Shown: one piece after another, positions 8,892-17,441 of the stretch
Position numbering within the stretch: the first letter of the stretch is position 1
Layout: the number at the start of each line of letters is the position of its first letter
Origin: Thermococcus barophilus MP
Lineage (GTDB): Archaea > Methanobacteriota_B > Thermococci > Thermococcales > Thermococcaceae
Assembly (NCBI RefSeq): GCF_000151105.2
Contig: NC_014804.1
Span: 1,946,079-2,010,078, forward strand
DNA length: 64,000 nt
Direction: 5' to 3'
Notes under the pieces: model-generated
Database searches by the model: none
What the model was told of the DNA's origin: nothing
Seen by the model: only the letters and a program-made list of their open reading frames with translations
Position numbers and translations under genes: made by a program

Positions 8892-10838
8892 GTGATAAAG
8901 AGGGAGAGCTTTGTAGATGACATTTTAAAGGAAATGAGGGAGATTATAAATCAAATGGTTCCAAGAGAAGCGAAAATAACAGATATTGAGTTTGAAGGCC
9001 CTGAGCTCGTTATTTATGTTAAAAATCCCGAGGCAATAATGCAAGATGGAGATTTAATTAAAAACCTTGCTAAGGTTCTCAAAAAAAGAATTAGTGTCAG
9101 ACCTGATCCAGATGTTCTTCTTCCTCCCGAGAGAGCTGAAGGCTTGATTAAGGAGATAGTACCTTCTGAAGCTGAAATCACGAACATAAGCTTTGACCCT
9201 TCTGTTGGTGAGGTCATTATTGAGGCTAAAAAGCCGGGACTGGTTATTGGAAAGAACGGCGAGACATTGAGGAAAATAACACAGAAGGTTCACTGGGCGC
9301 CGAGAGTTGTTAGGACCCCACCTTTGCAGTCTCAAACAATATATTCGATTAGACAAATTCTCCAAACAGAGAGCAAAGACAGAAGGAAGTTTCTCAGGAA
9401 TGTGGGGAGAAACATTTACAGAAAGCCGGAGCTTAAAAGTGAGTGGATCAGAATAACAGGTCTTGGGGGTTTTAGAGAGGTTGGAAGAAGTGCCCTACTT
9501 GTTCAAACAAATGAAAGCTTCGTTTTGGTTGATTTCGGAATAAATGTTGCAGCGCTAAACGATCCAAAAAAAGCATTTCCACATTTTGACGCCCCTGAGT
9601 TTAGATATGTCTTGAATGAAGGGTTGCTGGACGCTATAATCATCACCCATGCCCATTTGGACCACAGCGGACTGTTGCCATATCTCTTCCGCTACAACCT
9701 CTTTGATGGGCCAATTTACACAACACCTCCAACAAGGGACTTAATGGTTCTTCTTCAGAAGGACTTCATAGAAATACAGCAGAGCAACGGTGCAGAACCG
9801 CTTTATAAGCCAAAAGACATAAAAGAAGTTGTAAAGCATACGATAACCCTTGATTATGGGGAAGTAAGGGACATATCTCCAGACATGAGGCTTACCCTTC
9901 ACAACGCTGGACACATTTTGGGTTCTGCCATAGTTCACCTCCACATTGGAAATGGGCTCCATAATGTGGCAGTTACGGGAGACTTCAAGTTCATTCCAAC
10001 AAGACTGTTTGAACCTGCCAATGCAAGGTTTCCAAGGCTTGAAACGCTGATCATGGAATCAACATATGGAGGAAGCAATGACTATCAGATGCCAAGAGAA
10101 GATGCAGAGAAAAAGCTCATTGAGGTTATCCATCAAACGATAAAGAGAAAAGGGAAAGTGCTTATCCCAGCAATGGCCGTTGGTAGGGCTCAGGAGATCA
10201 TGATGGTTCTTGAGGAGTACGCAAGAGTGGGTGGCATTGAAGTGCCGATATATCTTGATGGAATGATCTGGGAGGCAACAGCAATTCACACTGCCTATCC
10301 TGAATACCTAAGCAAGCACTTGAGGGATCAGATATTCCATGAGGGATACAACCCATTTTTAAATGAAATATTCAAGCCGGTTGCAAATTCTAAGGAGAGG
10401 CAAGACATAATTGACAGTGAAGAGCCTGCAATCATAATAGCATCTTCGGGCATGCTCGTTGGTGGGCCGAGTGTTGAGTACTTCAAACAACTGGCACCGG
10501 ATCCAAGGAATTCCATAATTTTCGTCAGCTATCAGGCAGAAGGAACACTTGGAAGGCAAGTGCAGAGGGGTCTCAAGGAAATACCAACAATTGGGGAAGG
10601 CGGCAGGACAGAAGTGATAAGGGTAAACATGGAGGTTCATACAATCGATGGATTCTCAGGTCATGCTGATAGGAGAGAGCTGATGAGCTACGTTGCAAAA
10701 GTAAGGCCAAGACCCGAGAGGGTAATCACGGTTCACGGTGAACCACAAAAGTGTCTTGATTTAGCTTCAAGTCTGCATAAAAGATTCAGCATCTCAACAA
10801 GAGCACCCAACAATCTGGATGCAATAAGGTTAAAGTGA
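8892..10838 (+). CDS. aCPSF1: KH-domain beta-CASP ribonuclease (archaeal CPSF73/FttA)
   Basis: The archaeal homologue of the eukaryotic cleavage and polyadenylation nuclease CPSF73. In other archaea it cuts U-rich transcript 3' ends and drives transcription termination. The roughly 648-residue product has two N-terminal KH-type domains (residues about 1-140, including the GxxG-type GKNGETL), a metallo-beta-lactamase core with the zinc motif THAHLDHSG at about 250, and a beta-CASP part with ESTYGG and SGHADR. The start is GTG 8892: GAGGTG at 8880-8885 lies 6 nt before it, whereas the longer frame starts inside that site. It follows the proteasome beta gene by 17 nt. This gene order resembles T. 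kodakarensis TK1428-TK1429. Confidence 0.94.
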   Translation: MIKRESFVDDILKEMREIINQMVPREAKITDIEFEGPELVIYVKNPEAIMQDGDLIKNLAKVLKKRISVRPDPDVLLPPERAEGLIKEIVPSEAEITNISFDPSVGEVIIEAKKPGLVIGKNGETLRKITQKVHWAPRVVRTPPLQSQTIYSIRQILQTESKDRRKFLRNVGRNIYRKPELKSEWIRITGLGGFREVGRSALLVQTNESFVLVDFGINVAALNDPKKAFPHFDAPEFRYVLNEGLLDAIIITHAHLDHSGLLPYLFRYNLFDGPIYTTPPTRDLMVLLQKDFIEIQQSNGAEPLYKPKDIKEVVKHTITLDYGEVRDISPDMRLTLHNAGHILGSAIVHLHIGNGLHNVAVTGDFKFIPTRLFEPANARFPRLETLIMESTYGGSNDYQMPREDAEKKLIEVIHQTIKRKGKVLIPAMAVGRAQEIMMVLEEYARVGGIEVPIYLDGMIWEATAIHTAYPEYLSKHLRDQIFHEGYNPFLNEIFKPVANSKERQDIIDSEEPAIIIASSGMLVGGPSVEYFKQLAPDPRNSIIFVSYQAEGTLGRQVQRGLKEIPTIGEGGRTEVIRVNMEVHTIDGFSGHADRRELMSYVAKVRPRPERVITVHGEPQKCLDLASSLHKRFSISTRAPNNLDAIRLK

Positions 10839-10868
10839 TCTTTTTACTATCTATCTTTTGGTGATAGC

Positions 10869-12197
10869 ATGAGATGTCCAAGATGTGGGAGAGAGTATTC
10901 CTCTTTTATTCCTCCGCGGTGCTTATGTGGTGAACTGCTTGAGATAACATATGACTACTCCAATGTTGATCCTGGAAAATGGAAAAGCCGTGAGAAAGGA
11001 GTTTGGCGCTATAAAGAACTTTTACCTGAAGTTGACGAAATCGTGACTCTCAAGGAAGGGGGAACTCCCTTAGTGAAAGCTAAAATTGGTGAAGAGCTAA
11101 ATCTTAATGTCTACATAAAAGATGAGACTCGAAATCCTACAGGCTCCTTTAGAGACAGACTTGTAACTGTTGGCGTCTCTTACGGTCTTCCCTATTCTGA
11201 TAATGGTTTTATAGTTGCAAGCGATGGAAATGCTGCTGCTTCTTTAGCTGCTTATGCTGCGAGAGCTAACAGAGAGGCTTTTGTTGTAGTGCCGAGAAGG
11301 GTTGATAAGGGAAAGCTCATCCAGATGATAGCTTTTGGTGCAAAGATAATCCGCTATGGGGACAGTGTTGATGAGTGTGTAGATTACGCTAAAGAGCTTG
11401 CAAAGCTCAATGGCTTATACGATATAACCCCAGAGAACAACATAATTGGATTAGAGGGACAGAAAACTGTAGCTTTTGAGCTTTGGGAAGAGATAAATCC
11501 AACACATGTTGTTATTCCAACGGGAAGCGGGAGCAACCTCTACAGCATTTATAAGGGCTTTAAGGAGCTTTTGGAGATTGGGGCAATTGAGGAATTGCCA
11601 AAGCTAATAGCTGTTCAAACAGATAAGTGCAACCCAATAGCGAGTGAAATTTTGGGGATAAAACAAAAGAGAGAATTCACAAAAGCTTTGGGGCTTTATG
11701 TTAAAGACCCAGTAAATCGAGAAAGAGCAGTTAAAGCTGTAAAAGAAAGTGGTGGAACAGCTGTTGTAGTTAGGGAAGATGAACTTGACTTGGGAGAAAA
11801 GCTATTGGCTAAAGAGGGTGTTTTTGTTGAATATGCATCAGCTGTTGTAGTTCCGGCTCTCATCAAGCTTAGCAATGAGGGATATTTTGAAAAAGACGAT
11901 AGGATTGTTCTCATTGTCACCGGTTCCGGGCTCAAGAGCTATTATATAGATGAGCGGGAGAAATTCTCCATTGGTGGAACTAAGCTCAAAATTCTCAAAC
12001 TGCTGAAAGAAAAGCCTATGTACGGCTATGAAATATGGGAGAACTTAGAAAAGCCAATGAAATATCAGGCTGTTTACCAGCACATTAAAGAGCTTGAGAG
12101 CTTAGGGCTCATAGAGGAAGCATGCAAGAAAGGGAGAAAGATTTACTACAAATTGACTGAAAAGGGACAGCGTTTGTTGGAGAACTTTGAAGAATAG
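10869..12197 (+). CDS. Threonine-synthase-like protein lacking the PLP lysine, fused to a PadR-type winged helix
   Basis: A 442-residue protein. It opens with a zinc ribbon (Cys3, Cys6, Cys18, Cys20), as do some archaeal threonine synthases. The body is a fold-type II PLP enzyme of the threonine synthase group: EGGTPLVKA, NPTGSFRDR, SDGNAAASLAAYAAR, a phosphate loop IPTGSGSN and the C-terminal VTGSGLK. The residue that should be the PLP-binding lysine (GSFKDR in the family) is Arg95 here. Residues about 370-442 form a winged helix of PadR type (KPMYGYEIWENL, YQHIKELESLGLIEE, YKLTEKG). A PLP-dependent activity is therefore doubtful, and a ligand-sensing transcription regulator is a reasonable alternative. 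It is preceded by ggtgatagc and ATG. Confidence 0.82.
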   Translation: MRCPRCGREYSSFIPPRCLCGELLEITYDYSNVDPGKWKSREKGVWRYKELLPEVDEIVTLKEGGTPLVKAKIGEELNLNVYIKDETRNPTGSFRDRLVTVGVSYGLPYSDNGFIVASDGNAAASLAAYAARANREAFVVVPRRVDKGKLIQMIAFGAKIIRYGDSVDECVDYAKELAKLNGLYDITPENNIIGLEGQKTVAFELWEEINPTHVVIPTGSGSNLYSIYKGFKELLEIGAIEELPKLIAVQTDKCNPIASEILGIKQKREFTKALGLYVKDPVNRERAVKAVKESGGTAVVVREDELDLGEKLLAKEGVFVEYASAVVVPALIKLSNEGYFEKDDRIVLIVTGSGLKSYYIDEREKFSIGGTKLKILKLLKEKPMYGYEIWENLEKPMKYQAVYQHIKELESLGLIEEACKKGRKIYYKLTEKGQRLLENFEE

Positions 12198-12244
12198 AAA
12201 GAATTTTAAAGACCTTTAAATACTAAGCCTTTTAGGTGGGAAAC

Positions 12245-12568
12245 GTGAGAGTTGAGAGCAAAGTGTCACTTGTCATCTATGCAATGGGGGCTTTGGGTGG
12301 GATAATCAGCGGTGTACTTTCTGCTAACGCTAATCTTGGCTACATTGCTGGTCTGCTCTTGTATCTGCTAACTCCTAAGGTAATTAAAGCCACTATTAAG
12401 GATCTGCCTGGAGAGCTGCAAGACGACAATGTTCTCCTTAGAAAATCATTTTGGGGCTTTCTGTTGTTCTGGTTTTACTTCACGATACTCGTTTACAACA
12501 TAGTGCTCCCACAGCAGCCTGTGTTCTATTCAAATCAGAGCTTACTGTATAACGCAACAAAGGGATGA
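12245..12568 (+). CDS. Small membrane protein, EMC6-like
   Basis: About 107 residues with three transmembrane segments (about 8-28, 30-45 and 72-92). The size, the three-helix layout and the cytoplasmic-looking middle loop (VIKATIKDLPGELQDDNVLL) resemble the archaeal EMC6-like family, related to a subunit of the eukaryotic ER membrane insertase. This is a weak structural guess. The start is GTG 12245, with GGTGG 5 nt upstream; the longer GTG at 12236 lies inside that site. A TATA (ctttaaata, about 12214-12222) gives a very short leader. The next gene, rpiA, starts 3 nt after the stop, so the two are co-transcribed. Confidence 0.65.
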   Translation: MRVESKVSLVIYAMGALGGIISGVLSANANLGYIAGLLLYLLTPKVIKATIKDLPGELQDDNVLLRKSFWGFLLFWFYFTILVYNIVLPQQPVFYSNQSLLYNATKG

Positions 12569-12571
12569 ATT

Positions 12572-13261
12572 ATGAACACTGAAGAGATGAAAAAGCTGGT
12601 CGCAAAGGAGGCTTTGAAGTATATTGAGGATGATATGATAGTTGGGTTAGGCACTGGTTCGACAACCGCTTACTTTATCAAAATGCTGGGCAAGATGATT
12701 ATGAACGAGGAGCTTTTTGATGTTTATGGACTGCCAACTTCATATCAAGCGAGAATTCTGGCTTTGGAGAGTGGAGTTCCGGTTGTTAGTTTAGATGAAG
12801 TTGATGCAATAGACATAGCCGTTGACGGGGCAGATGAGGTTGATCCGCATTTAAATCTAATTAAAGGCAGGGGAGCAGCTTTAACTATGGAGAAAATTAT
12901 CGAGTACAGAGCTGGAACTTTTCTCGTTCTCGTTGATGGGTCCAAGCTTGTGGAATATCTCGGACAAAAAATGCCTGTTCCAATTGAAGTAATTCCAGCA
13001 GCCTGGAGGGTCATAAAAGAAGAACTTGAAGTTTTCAATGCCACAGCTGAGCTCAGAATGGGCGTTAAGAAAGATGGCCCTGTGGTTACGGACAACGGAA
13101 ACTTCATACTTGATGCCAAGTTTGAAAGGATTGAAGACCCTCTGGATTTAGAGATTGAGCTTAACAACATTCCCGGCGTCGTGGAGAATGGAATCTTTGC
13201 TGATATAGCTGATATTGTCTTAGTTGGCACTAAAGAGGGCGTTAAGAAGTTGGAACGCTGA
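12572..13261 (+). CDS. rpiA: Ribose-5-phosphate isomerase A
   Basis: Interconverts ribose 5-phosphate and ribulose 5-phosphate in the cytoplasm. In Thermococcales it supplies pentoses from the reversed ribulose monophosphate pathway. The 229-residue length is standard. RpiA motifs are all present: VGLGTGSTTAYFIK (phosphate loop), LDEVDAIDIAVDGADEVDP (catalytic Asp pair), LIKGRGAALTMEK with the catalytic-region Lys, and VTDNGNFILD. It begins 3 nt after the small membrane protein gene, whose last codons (aagggatga) provide the ribosome-binding site. Confidence 0.95.
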   Translation: MNTEEMKKLVAKEALKYIEDDMIVGLGTGSTTAYFIKMLGKMIMNEELFDVYGLPTSYQARILALESGVPVVSLDEVDAIDIAVDGADEVDPHLNLIKGRGAALTMEKIIEYRAGTFLVLVDGSKLVEYLGQKMPVPIEVIPAAWRVIKEELEVFNATAELRMGVKKDGPVVTDNGNFILDAKFERIEDPLDLEIELNNIPGVVENGIFADIADIVLVGTKEGVKKLER

Positions 13262-13288
13262 ACATTCATTTAAAACTTGACCATAAGG

Positions 13289-13298
13289 TTTTTAAAAC
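13289..13298 (+). promoter_or_regulatory. tRNA-Leu promoter TATA box
   Basis: gtttttaaaa lies about 30 bp before the 5' end of the tRNA, the spacing expected for a TATA box serving a transcript that begins close to the mature 5' end. Confidence 0.5.
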
Positions 13299-13322
13299 TG
13301 CACTGTTGTATAGAGTGATGGA

Positions 13323-13410
13323 GCGGGGGTTGCCGAGCCTGGTCAAAGGCGGTGGACTCAAGATCCACTCCCGTAGGGGTTCCGGGGTTCAAATCCCCGC
13401 CCCCGCACCA
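13323..13410 (+). tRNA. tRNA-Leu (anticodon CAA)
   Basis: An 88-nt class II tRNA. The acceptor stem GCGGGGG (13323-13329) pairs with CCCCCGC (13400-13406), followed by discriminator A and an encoded CCA (13408-13410). The anticodon stem GTGGA/TCCAC encloses the loop CTCAAGA, giving anticodon CAA. There is a long variable arm (CCCG TAG GGG), as expected for leucine tRNA, and a T arm CGGGG TTCAAAT CCCCG. No intron is present. It reads leucine UUG codons. Confidence 0.97.
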
Positions 13411-13419
13411 GAAACTTTT

Positions 13420-14820
13420 CTAAGTTGTTGATCCAGATCTTCTAATATCTTCCTCAATAATTCTCTTCATCCAAGAGCCTTTGAGGAACCACAGTAATCC
13501 TACCCCAGAGGCTATAAAGTTGCTCAATCCCATGCCTAAGAAAACTCCTTTTGATGACATGAAGATATGGTATCCCAAAATATAGCTCAAAGGAATTCTA
13601 AGCCCCCAGAGCCTCAAAATCCCCAACACCATGCTCTTCTTTGTATGTCCCGAACTCCTGAAGACATTGTCAACGACCATGAAAATGCCGTTGAAAAAAG
13701 GTACAGAAATGAGGAAATACTTCAGCACTATTGCACTCTCCGCTATTACTGCGGGATCATTTAAAAATACTCTAAAAACCTGAACTCTAAAAATTCCAAT
13801 TAAAAGGATCGCAATGCTTGCAATAGTGAAGTTAACCATCATTGTTCTTTCAGCGATTTTCTTTGCTCTCTCATACTTTTCTGCTCCGATATTTTGGGCA
13901 ATCATTGTTCCCATTGCCATTGAAATTCCTCTTGAAATGCTTGTCAGAAAATTCACCAACCGGGTTGTTATGGTGTAAGCAGCGTAAGTAATGTCTCCAA
14001 ATCCGAAAATAATCCTTGTTAGGATTACAAATCCAAAGCTGTTCGCTGATGAGCCTATACTTGAGGGTAATCCTACTTTAAATATTCTTGCATAAAATCT
14101 TAGGTCCGGTTTTAGGTCTTCCTTTGTTAAGTGAATACCAACTTTTCCAGCCAACAGAAGGTACATTCCAATTATTGAACCGGTTGTGTTTGATATTATT
14201 GTAGCCAATGCAGCTCCAGCTACACCAAGCTTTGGAAATCCGAATAAACCGAAAATTAAGATGGGATCAAGGATTATGTTTAAACCCACTGTGAAAAAGC
14301 TTATCTTAACTGGAGTTTTTGTGTCTCCAGTTGCCCTCATAAGGAAGCTGAATGCCATGAAGCTGAAAGCAAAGGGTATCCCGATGAAGATTATTCTCGT
14401 GTAGCTTAGTGAATGGGGATATACATTTTCAGTAACCTTCATGAATCTAAGAGCGTAGGGAACTATTAGATAACCGACAACAGCTACAATAGAGGCAAAG
14501 ATGAACATCAATGAATAAACTGCTCCGGCAGCTCTTTCGGCTTTCTTATATTCCTCCGCCCCAATATATTGTCCCACAAATGCAAATCCCGCTGTTGCAA
14601 AGCCCATTCCGAGGCTCATGAGTGTTCCAATTAGGGGCCATGCAACACCAGGTGCAGATAAAGCCTCCCTCCCAAGTCTGCCAAGCCAAAAAGTGTCTGT
14701 TATATTGTAGAGCACTTGAATTATGTTGTTTACTATTAAAGGCCAAGCTAGCCTGAAAAGGGTCTTTTCTATATTGCCTTCAACGATTTCTTGTCTCATC
14801 TCGTGTATTTTCGGTGTCAT
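13420..14820 (-). CDS. MATE-family efflux transporter
   Basis: A 466-residue protein with about 12 transmembrane segments. It is a cation-coupled exporter of the DinF/NorM-like multidrug and toxin extrusion family. Family features are visible near the N-terminus (LAWPLIVNNIIQVLYNITDTFWLGRLG) and in the internal repeat (FYARIFKVGLPSSIGSSANS). The substrate cannot be predicted. The ATG at 14820 has no ribosome-binding site. A TATA (AGTTTTTATCTT on the minus strand, about 14848-14859) about 33 bp upstream suggests a nearly leaderless mRNA. An internal ATG (residue 8) is a less likely start. The 3' end lies 9 nt from the convergent tRNA. Confidence 0.9.
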   Translation of the reverse strand: MTPKIHEMRQEIVEGNIEKTLFRLAWPLIVNNIIQVLYNITDTFWLGRLGREALSAPGVAWPLIGTLMSLGMGFATAGFAFVGQYIGAEEYKKAERAAGAVYSLMFIFASIVAVVGYLIVPYALRFMKVTENVYPHSLSYTRIIFIGIPFAFSFMAFSFLMRATGDTKTPVKISFFTVGLNIILDPILIFGLFGFPKLGVAGAALATIISNTTGSIIGMYLLLAGKVGIHLTKEDLKPDLRFYARIFKVGLPSSIGSSANSFGFVILTRIIFGFGDITYAAYTITTRLVNFLTSISRGISMAMGTMIAQNIGAEKYERAKKIAERTMMVNFTIASIAILLIGIFRVQVFRVFLNDPAVIAESAIVLKYFLISVPFFNGIFMVVDNVFRSSGHTKKSMVLGILRLWGLRIPLSYILGYHIFMSSKGVFLGMGLSNFIASGVGLLWFLKGSWMKRIIEEDIRRSGSTT

Positions 14821-14926
14821 TATAGATCAAATGAATATCGAAATGTTAAGATAAAAACTTTGTGCAATATTATCCAGAACTAGAGAATAAACTGCAGAGA
14901 GAAATTGAAATTAAGAAGAAAGGAAA

Positions 14927-17293
14927 TCAGAAGAGATCTTCTTCGTCCTTAAAGATTTGCTTTCTTGCAGCTTCGAGCATTATCTTGCGCTCTTCTTGTG
15001 CAACGACCTTTCTGATTAATTCGACGGCATCTGGGTTGGCTGAGATGCTGTCAATTCCGAGTCTGACAAGGATTCTTGCCATCTTTGGATCACTTCCTGC
15101 CTGTCCACAGATGCTTGTCTCGACGCCGTACTTCTTACAGACCTTGATAACGTGCTTGATGAGCTTAAGCACAGCTGGGTGTGTCTCGTCGTAGAGCTTT
15201 GCGACTCTCTCGTTGTCTCTGTCAAGGGCGAGTGTATACTGGGTGAGGTCGTTTGTACCGAAGCTGACGAAGTCAATTCCTTCTTTGATGAGGTCTTCGA
15301 TTATCAGAGCTGCTGCTGGAACCTCAATCATGACACCAAAGGCGACGTCCTTGTGTGGCTCAAGGCCGACTTCCCTTGCAATCCTCTTTGCTTCCCGGAT
15401 CTGGTATGGGTGGCTGACGAGTGGGAGCATTACACCGACGTTGTTGTAGCCTTCCTCAACGACCTTCTTGATTGCAGTGAACTCTGCCTTAAGGAGCTCT
15501 GGCTGGTCGAGGCTTCTTCTGATTCCTCTCCATCCGAGCATTGGGTTTCTCTCGTCTGGCTCGTCTTCTCCACCTGGCATCTCCTTGAACTCGTTTGTTG
15601 GGGCGTCTAATGTTCTGTACCAGACTGGTCTTGGATAGAATGCGGCTGCAACTGTTCTGATACCATCAGCGAGCCTCTCGACAAGCTCGTCAAACTTTCC
15701 TTCCTTGATGAACTTGATTGGGTGCTGTCCGATTGTAAGGATCATGTGCTCTGCTCTAAGCAGTCCAACGCCGTCTGCACCTGTTGCAGCGGCTCTCTCA
15801 GCGACCTCTGGCATTGAAACGTTGACCTTAACCATTGTTCCTGTGACAAGCGGAGCGCCTGCAACGACGACTTTTCCTTCTGCCTTCTCCTCTTTCTCCT
15901 TCTTGACGAGGCTCTTGACGATTCCCTTGTAGACGACACCTCTGGTTCCATCGACGGTGACGTAGTCGCCGGTCTTAAGCTTCTTGGTTGCCTCCTTTGT
16001 ACCGACAACACATGGGATTCCAAGCTCTCTTGAGACGATTGCTGCGTGGCTTGTTCTTCCACCTTCATCTGTGACAATTGCAGCAGCTCTCTTCATTGCT
16101 GGAACCATGTCTGGGTTTGTCATTGTTGTGACAAGGATGTCTCCTTCCTTAACCTTGTCGATCTCGCTTGCGTCGAAGATGACAACTACTCTACCTGCAC
16201 CAATTCCTGGTGAGGCACCAAGACCCTTAAGGATGACCTCTGCCTCTTCTGCTTCCTCAACTTCCTCTCCTGTCACTTCTTCTTTGAGAGTTGTAATTGG
16301 TCTGGACTGGACAATGTAGAGCTTTCCATCATCCTTGTCGTATGCCCACTCAATGTCCTGTGGCCAGCCGTAGTGCTCCTCAATCTTTGCACCAATCTTA
16401 GCGACCTCAATAATTTGCTCGTCTGTGAGAACCTGCTTCTCAACCCACTCTGGGCCGAGATAATCGGCGACCTTAACATAAACGGTTCCCTTACCAGTCT
16501 CGGGGTTCCTGACGACCATGACTTCCTTCTTTGCGATGAACTTCTCCTTTATCTTCCAGGTTCCCTTCTCGACGATGTACTCGTCTGGTGTAACTGAACC
16601 GCTAACTACAGCTTCACCAAGTCCCCATGAAGCGTTAATCATGATCTCGTTTCTGTTGTTTGTAACTGGGTTAGCTGTGAACATAACACCGCTCTTCTCG
16701 CTGTTGACCATTTTCTGAACAACTGCGCTCAAATAGACCTTCATGTGATCGAATCCTTGCTTCTCTCTGTAGAAGGTAGCTCTTGCAGTCCAGAGTGAAG
16801 CCCAGCACTTTTGCACGTGCTTTATCACATCTTCGGCACCAATAACGTCCAAGTATGTCTCCTGTTGACCTGCAAAGCTTGCATCTGGCAGATCTTCGGC
16901 AGTGGCTGATGATCTAACGGCGACATAAACCTCATCTTTACCAAATCTCTGACTGAGCTCTTTGTATGCCTGTTTTATTTCCTCTGCAATTTCCTCTGGC
17001 ATTGGAAGTGAGATAATCTTCTCCCTGATCTTGGCGGTGTTCTCTTGGAGCTGCTTGCTGTCGTCAACGTTGGTCTTGCTTATGACATCCATAATCCACT
17101 CTTGGAGTGTCCTTCCATCTTCAACTTTAACATTCTCGACGAAGTACTTGTATGCTTCGGCTGTAACACAGAATCCCGGTGGAACTGGAATGCCAGCCCT
17201 TGTCATTTCTCCAAGGTTTGCACCCTTTCCACCAACAAGTGCCACATCTTCTTTGCTCAGTTCTTCAAACCACTTTATGAATTTGTACGCCAT
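14927..17293 (-). CDS. ppsA: Phosphoenolpyruvate synthase
   Basis: Pyruvate, water dikinase: converts pyruvate plus ATP to PEP plus AMP plus phosphate, and in Thermococcales may also run in the glycolytic direction. The 788-residue length is normal. Domain order: N-terminal ATP-grasp domain (GGKGANLGEMTRAGIPVPPG; AVRSSATAEDLPDASFAGQQ), the swivelling phosphohistidine domain with GGRTSHAAIVSRELGIPCVVG (catalytic His), and the C-terminal PEP-binding TIM barrel (LLRAEHM, GWRGIRRSL, SFGTNDLTQYTLALDRDN, and CGQAGSD with the catalytic Cys). The start ATG has GGAGGG 6 nt upstream. Strong codon bias and a good TATA point to high expression. Confidence 0.97.
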   Translation of the reverse strand: MAYKFIKWFEELSKEDVALVGGKGANLGEMTRAGIPVPPGFCVTAEAYKYFVENVKVEDGRTLQEWIMDVISKTNVDDSKQLQENTAKIREKIISLPMPEEIAEEIKQAYKELSQRFGKDEVYVAVRSSATAEDLPDASFAGQQETYLDVIGAEDVIKHVQKCWASLWTARATFYREKQGFDHMKVYLSAVVQKMVNSEKSGVMFTANPVTNNRNEIMINASWGLGEAVVSGSVTPDEYIVEKGTWKIKEKFIAKKEVMVVRNPETGKGTVYVKVADYLGPEWVEKQVLTDEQIIEVAKIGAKIEEHYGWPQDIEWAYDKDDGKLYIVQSRPITTLKEEVTGEEVEEAEEAEVILKGLGASPGIGAGRVVVIFDASEIDKVKEGDILVTTMTNPDMVPAMKRAAAIVTDEGGRTSHAAIVSRELGIPCVVGTKEATKKLKTGDYVTVDGTRGVVYKGIVKSLVKKEKEEKAEGKVVVAGAPLVTGTMVKVNVSMPEVAERAAATGADGVGLLRAEHMILTIGQHPIKFIKEGKFDELVERLADGIRTVAAAFYPRPVWYRTLDAPTNEFKEMPGGEDEPDERNPMLGWRGIRRSLDQPELLKAEFTAIKKVVEEGYNNVGVMLPLVSHPYQIREAKRIAREVGLEPHKDVAFGVMIEVPAAALIIEDLIKEGIDFVSFGTNDLTQYTLALDRDNERVAKLYDETHPAVLKLIKHVIKVCKKYGVETSICGQAGSDPKMARILVRLGIDSISANPDAVELIRKVVAQEERKIMLEAARKQIFKDEEDLF

Positions 17294-17313
17294 TTCAATC
17301 CCTCCTTTTTTAG

Positions 17314-17352
17314 AATAACCGATGGTGATATAGGGGGGAGGCTATTTAAAAT
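17314..17352 (-). promoter_or_regulatory. ppsA promoter with a degenerate TGM-like palindrome
   Basis: The minus-strand TATA is TTTAAATAGC (about 17342-17351). Downstream of it, read on the minus strand, TATCAC-N5-GTTATT resembles the Thermococcales glycolytic regulator motif TATCAC-N5-GTGATA, with one perfect half and one half matching at 4 of 6 positions. The position after TATA would normally mean repression. The TATA is well supported, the TGM reading is not. Confidence 0.4.
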
Positions 17353-17441
17353 TAACTGTTCAGATGTGGCTTTTAAGTTTATAAAACAGCCGAGTAAGTT
17401 TCCTTTTGCAAAAACAAAATCAAAAAATTTTGGTTAAAGGG

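Noticed and set aside
13420..14820. Sites of integration at the tRNA-Leu gene
   Set aside because: The tRNA is complete and no repeat of its 3' end or integrase gene is present in the window.
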